Source: Spirogloea muscicola
Lineage: Eukaryota > Streptophyta > Zygnematophyceae > Spirogloeales > Spirogloeaceae
Length of the DNA: 14,350 bases
Direction of reading: 5' to 3'
NCBI GenBank assembly: GCA_009602725.1
Contig: WELB01000328.1
Coordinates: 63,824 to 78,173 of the forward strand
Part shown: positions 11,401-14,350 of the stretch, piece by piece
How the letters are laid out: the number at the start of each line of letters is the position of its first letter
Position numbering within the stretch: position 1 is the first letter of the stretch
The notes under the pieces: model-generated
What the model was told of the DNA's origin: nothing
Database searches by the model: none
The model's input: only the letters and a program-made list of their open reading frames with translations
Translations under genes and position numbers: made by a program

Positions 11401-11745
11401 GCAGTTGAGCGACCTGGGCGAGAGGGGGCGGCAAACAGTAGGCATCAGCCAGAGTGCCGCAGAACCGGCAGCCGTCTTTGCAGCCACTTGCCTGGCGCTC
11501 GACCGCAGTCAGCCCCGCGGAGTGACGAGCGACTGCAGGCAGCGGCGAGCCGTCACTGAGGTGCTGAGCTCGTGCTCAGTTGAGCTAACGGACACTGGGA
11601 CCAACTACTGGCGACCGCCGAGCTCTTGCCGTGCCGGCTGGTGGAAGCTGCAGTACCTGGGTGCCTGCGACGGCGCGGCTGGTGGCAGTGCGGCGACCAG
11701 CAGGATGGCCGGCAGGAGCAGGAGATGAGCCAGTGCTAGGCGCAT
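2238..11745 (-). CDS. Glycine-rich multipass membrane protein, At5g11700-like family (24 exons)
   Basis: Spliced by eye from conserved peptide blocks, GT-AG (one GC-AG) borders and phase continuity, the gene gives 4212 nt and 1403 residues plus stop. That is very close to the roughly 1400-1480 residues I recall for the plant family, whose members are often labelled 'ephrin type-B receptor' or 'glycine-rich protein'; the family has no established biochemical role that I know of. Order: signal peptide (about 1-25), glycine-rich extracytoplasmic region (about 40-760), Cys-rich GCC2/GCC3-like module (about 767-836), then about six hydrophobic segments with conserved cytosolic-type loops. Landmarks include VWGGD (161-165), FLGGDEKR (1043-1050) and CHVANLEVQD near the C-terminus. 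Exon coordinates are in the four segment entries below. No frameshift or internal stop occurs in the spliced frame, so the gene looks intact. Location at the plasma membrane or in the secretory pathway is inferred from topology. Exact ends of exons 4, 9, 10 and 20-21 are less certain than the rest. Confidence 0.93.
5616..6487 (-). CDS. Exons 14-16: Cys-rich GCC2/GCC3-like module and first membrane segment
   Basis: Exons: 14 6487-6394; 15 6279-6171; 16 5893-5616. Exon 14 ends with DCPPGLAGVFCQ and exon 15 opens ECPLGTYKDE, then ALCKPC. This CPxG.....C..CP.GTY.......C..C spacing is the GCC2/GCC3 ('ephrin receptor-like', TNFR-like) pattern, which explains why plant relatives are labelled ephrin receptors although no kinase is present. 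Exon 16 adds CPYQCVSSRYSLPHC, then FGGPWLF and a hydrophobic helix at about residues 852-871, followed by ARMKLVG and SFPFLESLNE. The Cys-rich module therefore sits just outside the membrane and exon 16 crosses it. Exon 15 has two possible donors; the downstream-reading choice CGAG|GTGTGT fits the phase of exon 16 (Gly-Gly-Val join). Confidence 0.9.
6799..11413 (-). CDS. Exons 2-13: glycine-rich extracytoplasmic region
   Basis: Exons (minus strand): 2 11413-11326; 3 11022-10873; 4 10701-10557; 5 10395-10158; 6 10002-9881; 7 9552-9344; 8 9160-8930; 9 8544-8422; 10 8305-8256; 11 7971-7754; 12 7607-7392; 13 7159-6799. They encode about residues 30-746. Visible blocks: EPPPQTSGTP and GAGHGGRGA (exon 4), DVWGGDGYAWSTL (exon 5), GHAGGGGGRV (exon 6), CPENAGAAGT (exon 7), SPEDC and CRVEEV (exon 11), GVGRG and CELGSGSG (exon 12), GGGSGGSLLLF and a run of eight glycines before RIYF (exon 13). 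The order matches the plant family. Alternating short hydrophobic strands and glycine turns suggest a beta-rich solenoid; that is inference. All joins keep phase. Exon 10 is only 50 nt and rests mainly on phase and a strong donor (CAG|GTAGGT). Confidence 0.88.
8353..8374. repeat. 11-base tandem duplication in intron 9
   Basis: TGCAACTCAAA occurs twice in direct succession inside the 116-base intron between exons 9 and 10. It is a simple local duplication with no evident effect on splice sites. Confidence 0.8.
10003..10157 (-). other. Intron 5, a GC-AG intron
   Basis: The donor reads ACGAT|GCAAGT and the acceptor TGCAG|CGATGG. The only nearby GT (CAA|GTCTCC, two bases further in) is a poor donor and puts exon 6 out of frame, whereas GC-AG joins KAAT to IDGSPEGRISANGG in the right frame, giving the block expected in the family. 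The remaining positions of the donor match the U1 consensus well, which is typical of true GC-AG introns. Confidence 0.8.
11657..11745 (-). CDS. Exon 1: signal peptide of the glycine-rich membrane protein
   Basis: The chosen start ATG (11745-11743) opens MRLALAHLLLLPAILLVAAL, followed by PPAAPSQAP: a basic residue, a long hydrophobic core and small residues near a likely cleavage site, typical of a secretory signal. The exon is 89 nt and ends in CCCAG|GTACTG, leaving two bases of a codon that is completed by the first base of exon 2 (AG+G, Arg). The same frame stays open upstream to about 12468, but that stretch is low-complexity, arginine-rich sequence made by trinucleotide repeats, so I treat it as 5' UTR. 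An upstream start cannot be formally excluded. Confidence 0.82.
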
Positions 11746-12006
11746 TGCGGGCCCCCGCGTCGCCCCCGCATCTCTCACATGGAGGCCCCGCCGCTTCGAA
11801 GCGAGCCAAGACGGACACAGAGAACGGCCGCCACTGGCGACCGCAGGCGGCGGCAGCCTGCGGCTTCTACGAAGATATCTCACGGCTCGCGAGCTGCGCG
11901 TCAGCTTGCGCTCCAGCTCCGCGGCAGCCGTCGGAGCAGGACTTGTGATAGGAGAAGCCGAGCGAGCGAGCTCGCCGCTGCCGGCGGCCCCGCAGCCGGC
12001 CTCGCT

Positions 12007-12030
12007 GCCGCCGCCGCCGCCGCCGCCGCC
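12007..12030 (+). repeat. (GCC)8 trinucleotide block
   Basis: Eight perfect GCC units on the plus strand. On the gene's sense strand this reads GGC. It faces a complementary CGG block at 12092-12130, about 60 bases away, so the two could form a very stable GC hairpin in RNA or single-stranded DNA. Such tracts also slip and vary in length. Confidence 0.9.
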
Positions 12031-12091
12031 TCGACAAGCCTTCCTCCGCGCGCGAGAGCGGCGCCTGCAGGCAGGCGGAGTGCCGGCAATC

Positions 12092-12130
12092 CGGCGGCGA
12101 CGGCGGCGGCGGCGGCGTCGGCGGCGGCGG
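12092..12130 (+). repeat. Imperfect (CGG)n trinucleotide block
   Basis: Thirteen triplets, CGG with one CGA and one CGT interruption, on the plus strand. It is complementary to the GCC block at 12007-12030. Both lie 260-390 bases upstream of the start codon, probably within the 5' UTR or core promoter. Confidence 0.9.
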
Positions 12131-12329
12131 AGAATGCGGCGGAGCTGGCGCTGCTGCAGGCTGTCGCGCCGCAGGCCCGCTGTCACTCTGGAAACCGGGG
12201 CAAACGGAACGGAGACGGATCTGCCAGATCGCCGTGGGGAACGATATAGAGACGGATTGGTGGGGTGGCCCAACCTTGGAGACGAACGACCGTCCGTTTT
12301 GTGTTTTTTGGCTTTTGACATTGTCCATT

Positions 12330-12382
12330 CTTTCTGGGCTGGCTTTGCTGGCCCCCTTTCTCTATGGGCGCGCTCTTTCTTC
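12330..12382 (-). repeat. Dispersed short repeat, right copy
   Basis: On the minus strand this reads GAAAGAGCGCGCCCATAGAG, AAAGGGGGCCAGC, then AAAGCCAGCCCAGAAAG. It matches the left copy at 376-421 through the core CGCCCATAGAGAAAGGG and the GGCCAGC / CCAGCCC[AG]GAAAG blocks, in inverted orientation. It ends right where the copia Gag piece begins (about 12385), so it may mark an insertion border. Confidence 0.65.
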
Positions 12383-12384
12383 CT

Positions 12385-12530
12385 GATGGGAGAGGCGACA
12401 TCCGCCAGATGACAGAGTGTGCTACTATTGTCGAAGAAGTGCCCGCCCATAGAGAAGTGCCCGCCCATATTGTCGCCAACCTGGTCATATGATTAACAAT
12501 TGTCCAAGACGGCAGGTTCTGAATGATGAA
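12385..12530 (+). pseudogene. Copia Gag fragment (zinc-knuckle region), plus strand
   Basis: The plus strand here matches the stretch of copia pieces A and B around the Gag zinc knuckle: the end of the 23-residue linker repeat (RRHPPDDRV in the best frame), then CYYC, and after an interruption CRQPGHMINNCPRR. A stray base near the start and a 42-base interruption inside the CCHC motif break the frame. At about 12527-12533 it abuts piece B, which runs the other way, so the two are joined head to head in the middle of related sequence. It cannot encode a working Gag. Confidence 0.8.
12434..12467 (+). mobile_element. 34-base insertion between TATTGTCG direct repeats, inside the Gag zinc knuckle
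   Basis: TATTGTCG occurs at 12426-12433 and again at 12468-12475, and the uninterrupted Gag copies contain it once. Between the two copies sits AAGAAGTGCCCGCCCATA plus a second near-identical unit, a tandem of GAAGTGCCCGCCCATA (12436-12451 and 12454-12469). The unit resembles the dispersed repeat core GCCCATAGAGAA. An 8-base direct repeat around an insert looks like a target-site duplication, but a replication-slippage or repair filler origin is equally possible. Confidence 0.6.
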
Positions 12531-13690
12531 GCTGGGGTACAGACAACAAAATTTGCTGCCAGTGCAGGTACATGCAATACATCTTTCAACAACTGCTCAT
12601 TGATGCCGTTCAAACTAGGCACCTGTAAACGCACTTGGCCAACTTCAACAGCAGGCTGTATACTAGCATCTCCTAAGAAAACCCTGAAAGGAGCAATGCG
12701 TTCATACTTCTCTAGCCAATCACGTCGATTCGTAAAGTGATGCATGGCGCCACTGTCAATCAGCCAACTGTTCTTAGTTGACTTGACCTGTTCTCTTCAT
12801 AGATGATCCTGGCCCCCACTGTATCGCTTGCTACTTCTACCTCTGTAATTTTCATTCAGAAAATGCCGTTTTGGACAATTGTTAACCATATGACCAGGCT
12901 GGCGACAATAGTAGTATATTTTGTCATCTGGCTGATGTCGCCTCCCATCATTCCACTTAGGTCGATCCGAAGGGTCCCTAAAATATATACCGTCATCTGT
13001 CTGATGTCGCCTGCCATCACTCCACCTAGGTCGATCTAGAGGGTCCCTAACATATACCCTGTCATCTGTCTGATGTCGCCTGCCCTCACTCCACTTACTT
13101 CTATCTAGACGATCCCTAAGATCTGGCTCCATAATCCGTCTGACCATCAAGGCTGCATTCATTCCCTGCATAGCACGTTTCTGCTTTGCCACATCTCTCT
13201 CCTTGTAAAGAGGACGGGTCAGAACAAACTCCACATTCAAATCATCCCTGTTGGTCATCATTGTACCCCTTATAGCGTCATACTCTCGTGGCAGTCCCAT
13301 CATGACGGCAAGAACCTGATGCTGGACTGGCACTTCTGCTCCGATGTCATGTAGCTGTAGTGCCAAGACCTCCACTCTATCGACAAAATCCTGTATGCCT
13401 TCAACCTCTTCCTTCTTGCACTCTCTGAGACGCATACTAAGATAATATGCTCTATCAATGCCTCTATTCTCAAACTTGAACTTCAAGTGATCCCATATCT
13501 GGCTGGCTAATGGCTTGTTGACTAGACCAACCAACTCTTCATCAGATATGCTTGCCATCCAAAAATTGCTGATGCTGCCTGATTCTCTCTTGAAGTGGGC
13601 CGACACAACCCACGAACTGCATTGGGTTCTACAACATCCCAGACTTCTTGATGTTGAAGTAGTCTTGTCAATTTTCAATTCCAAACTGGC
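12531..13690 (-). pseudogene. Copia retrotransposon piece B: decayed gag-protease
   Basis: Read on the minus strand this covers most of a Ty1/copia Gag (UBN2-type: QEVWDVVEPN, IWDHLKFKFENRG, MGLPREYDAI), three tandem 23-residue linker units, a zinc knuckle, and an aspartic protease start (WLIDSGAMHH) with the conserved LNGINEQLL / VLHVPALAAN block. Breaks seen: the start of Gag is missing, the frame shifts in or near an A/T run at about 13560, the first zinc-binding Cys is Tyr (YYYC instead of CxxC), a TGA separates Gag from the protease (12799-12797), an extra T at about 12550 shifts the frame again, and the piece stops at about 12531. Integrase, reverse transcriptase, RNase H and LTRs are absent here. 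It is a dead copy, closely related to piece A. Confidence 0.88.
12911..13117 (-). repeat. Three tandem 69-nt units in the copia Gag linker (piece B)
   Basis: Units at 13117-13049, 13048-12980 and 12979-12911 each encode 23 residues of the form RD..DR.[RK]W.[ED]GRRHQ.DD..Y. They lie just before the zinc knuckle. Piece A carries two such units. The units are highly charged and probably disordered, which would suit RNA binding or flexible linkage; that is inference. Confidence 0.85.
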
Positions 13691-14350
13691 GAGTCAAAAA
13701 TAACACGATATCCATTCTTGAGCAGCTGGGGTACAGACAACAGATTCGCTGCCAATGCAGGTACATGTAAAACATTGTTCAACAATTGCTCATTTATGCC
13801 ATTCAAACTAGGCACCTGCAAACGCACTTGGCCAACTCCAACGGCAGGATGTACACTGGCATCTCCCAAGAAGACCCTGAGAGGAGCAATGCGGTCATAC
13901 CTCTCAAAACAATCACGACGGTTTGTAAAATGATGCGTTGCGCCGCTGTCAATCAACCAACGAGTTTTGGTTGACTGTCCCTGCTGTCCACATAGGTGAG
14001 CCTGACCTCCATTGTATCTGTTGTTGCTTCTGCCTCTGGGAGCATCACTAAAAGCTTGCCGTCTTGGACAATTCTTGAACAGATGACCAGGTTGACGACA
14101 ACAGTAACATATTCTGTCCTCTGGCTGATATCGCCTTCCATCCTTCCACCTAGATTGATCTGGAGAATCCCTAACATGTGCCCTGTTATCTGTCTTGTAT
14201 TGCCTGCCCTCACTCCACCTAGATCTGTCCAGATGATCCCTAAGTTCGGGCTCCATAACCCGTCTTCCCATCCAGGCTGCATTCATGCCCTGCACAGCAC
14301 GTTGCTGCTCTGCCATTTCTCTTAATAAGTTGGGGCTAAGAGCAGGAAGT
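13675..14350 (-). CDS. Copia retrotransposon piece A: partial gag-protease
   Basis: An open minus-strand frame enters from the right edge and runs without a break to a TGA at 13677-13675. It holds the end of Gag (MAEQQRAVQGMN, first in-window Met at 14316), two 23-residue linker units (14241-14173 and 14172-14104), an intact CCHC zinc knuckle (CYCCRQPGHLFKNC), then the aspartic protease motif WLIDSGATHHF (catalytic Asp codon at 13950-13948) and the block VLHVPALAANLLSVPQLLKNGY that precedes the integrase part in copia polyproteins. It stops abruptly after RVIFDSP, where piece B begins, so integrase and reverse transcriptase are lacking at this side. The visible part is intact, unlike piece B, but the whole is truncated. 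Any start of Gag lies outside the window. Confidence 0.88.
   Translation of the reverse strand, partial: LPALSPNLLREMAEQQRAVQGMNAAWMGRRVMEPELRDHLDRSRWSEGRQYKTDNRAHVRDSPDQSRWKDGRRYQPEDRICYCCRQPGHLFKNCPRRQAFSDAPRGRSNNRYNGGQAHLCGQQGQSTKTRWLIDSGATHHFTNRRDCFERYDRIAPLRVFLGDASVHPAVGVGQVRLQVPSLNGINEQLLNNVLHVPALAANLLSVPQLLKNGYRVIFDSPVWN
14104..14241 (-). repeat. Two tandem 69-nt units in the copia Gag linker (piece A)
   Basis: Two 23-residue units starting RDHLDRSRW and RDSPDQSRW, diverged from each other and homologous to the three units in piece B. The second unit ends by overlapping the first Cys of the zinc knuckle. Confidence 0.85.

Larger units (their letters stand above)
11746..12330 (-). promoter_or_regulatory. 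5' region of the main gene (promoter and 5' UTR)
   Basis: This is the GC-rich interval between the start codon and the retroelement debris. It must hold the promoter and 5' UTR unless transcription starts within the transposon sequence. A TATAT core (minus strand, 12248-12244, in CTCTATATCG) and a TGGGCC plant site II-like motif near 12266-12271 are candidates only. The transcription start cannot be placed from sequence. Very long open frames here on both strands are produced by CCG/CGG composition. Confidence 0.4.

Noticed and set aside
376-12382. The gene as cargo of one large transposon bounded by the inverted short repeats
   Set aside because: Similarity between the two copies is limited to about 45 bases with gaps, other copies lie outside such a structure, and no transposase or target-site duplication is visible. 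It is kept only as a repeat observation.
11779-12412. Plus-strand open frames of 156 and 168 codons opposite the promoter
   Set aside because: Low-complexity Ala, Pro and Arg runs from trinucleotide repeats, no family resemblance, and overlapping frames in both strands.
11605-12468. A 287-codon minus-strand open frame that includes exon 1
   Set aside because: Its upstream part is arginine- and glycine-rich sequence created by the CGG/CCG blocks and crosses repeat and copia debris. The real start is better placed at 11745, where a signal peptide begins, and the downstream part runs past the exon 1 donor.
12489-14325. Plus-strand open frames across the copia pieces
   Set aside because: They are shadows of the minus-strand gag-protease frames; only the short Gag piece at 12385-12530 is truly on the plus strand.
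1-14350. CRISPR array, operon or bacterial defence island
   Set aside because: No regularly spaced direct repeats, no co-directional uninterrupted genes and no ribosome-binding-site pattern; the window is intron-rich eukaryotic DNA.

Overview
This looks like nuclear DNA of a green plant-lineage eukaryote, most likely a green alga. The central stretch is one minus-strand gene broken by 23 short introns (about 110 to 610 bases). Its predicted protein follows, exon by exon, a family I recognise from land plants (the Arabidopsis At5g11700 / At5g47020 / At4g32920 group). Base composition is mixed, with a very GC-rich 5' region. The species cannot be fixed from the sequence alone. There is no sign of bacterial gene organisation: the many 60-150 codon open stretches are exons or their shadows.

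Layout from left to right. 1-345: the open end of a minus-strand reading frame that resembles the C-terminal endonuclease-like part of an algal non-LTR retrotransposon. 346-1990: no gene recognised; it holds short dispersed repeats, a 36-base inverted repeat and a CTG/CAG-rich patch. 2238-11745: the main gene on the minus strand, which I could splice completely into 24 exons (4212 nt, 1403 residues plus stop) with every phase matching. The protein has a signal peptide, a long glycine-rich extracytoplasmic region, a small Cys-rich GCC2/GCC3-like module, and a C-terminal multipass membrane part with conserved cytosolic-type segments. Its molecular function is not known to me. 11746-12330: the gene's 5' region, with facing CCG and CGG trinucleotide blocks. 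12330-14350: broken Ty1/copia retrotransposon pieces: a short plus-strand Gag piece joined head to head to a decayed minus-strand gag-protease piece (B), followed by a second, still open minus-strand gag-protease piece (A) that runs off the window.

The genes do not form a pathway. The picture is one conserved single-copy-style plant gene in a retroelement-rich neighbourhood, with retroelement debris starting about 600 bases upstream of its start codon. The same short repeat (core CGCCCATAGAGAAAGGG) lies on both sides of the gene in inverted orientation. I did not find a convincing new defence, mobile or RNA system. The points most worth following are the complete gene model with its GC-AG intron, the short repeat family linked to retroelement junctions, and a 23-residue repeat of variable copy number in the copia Gag.
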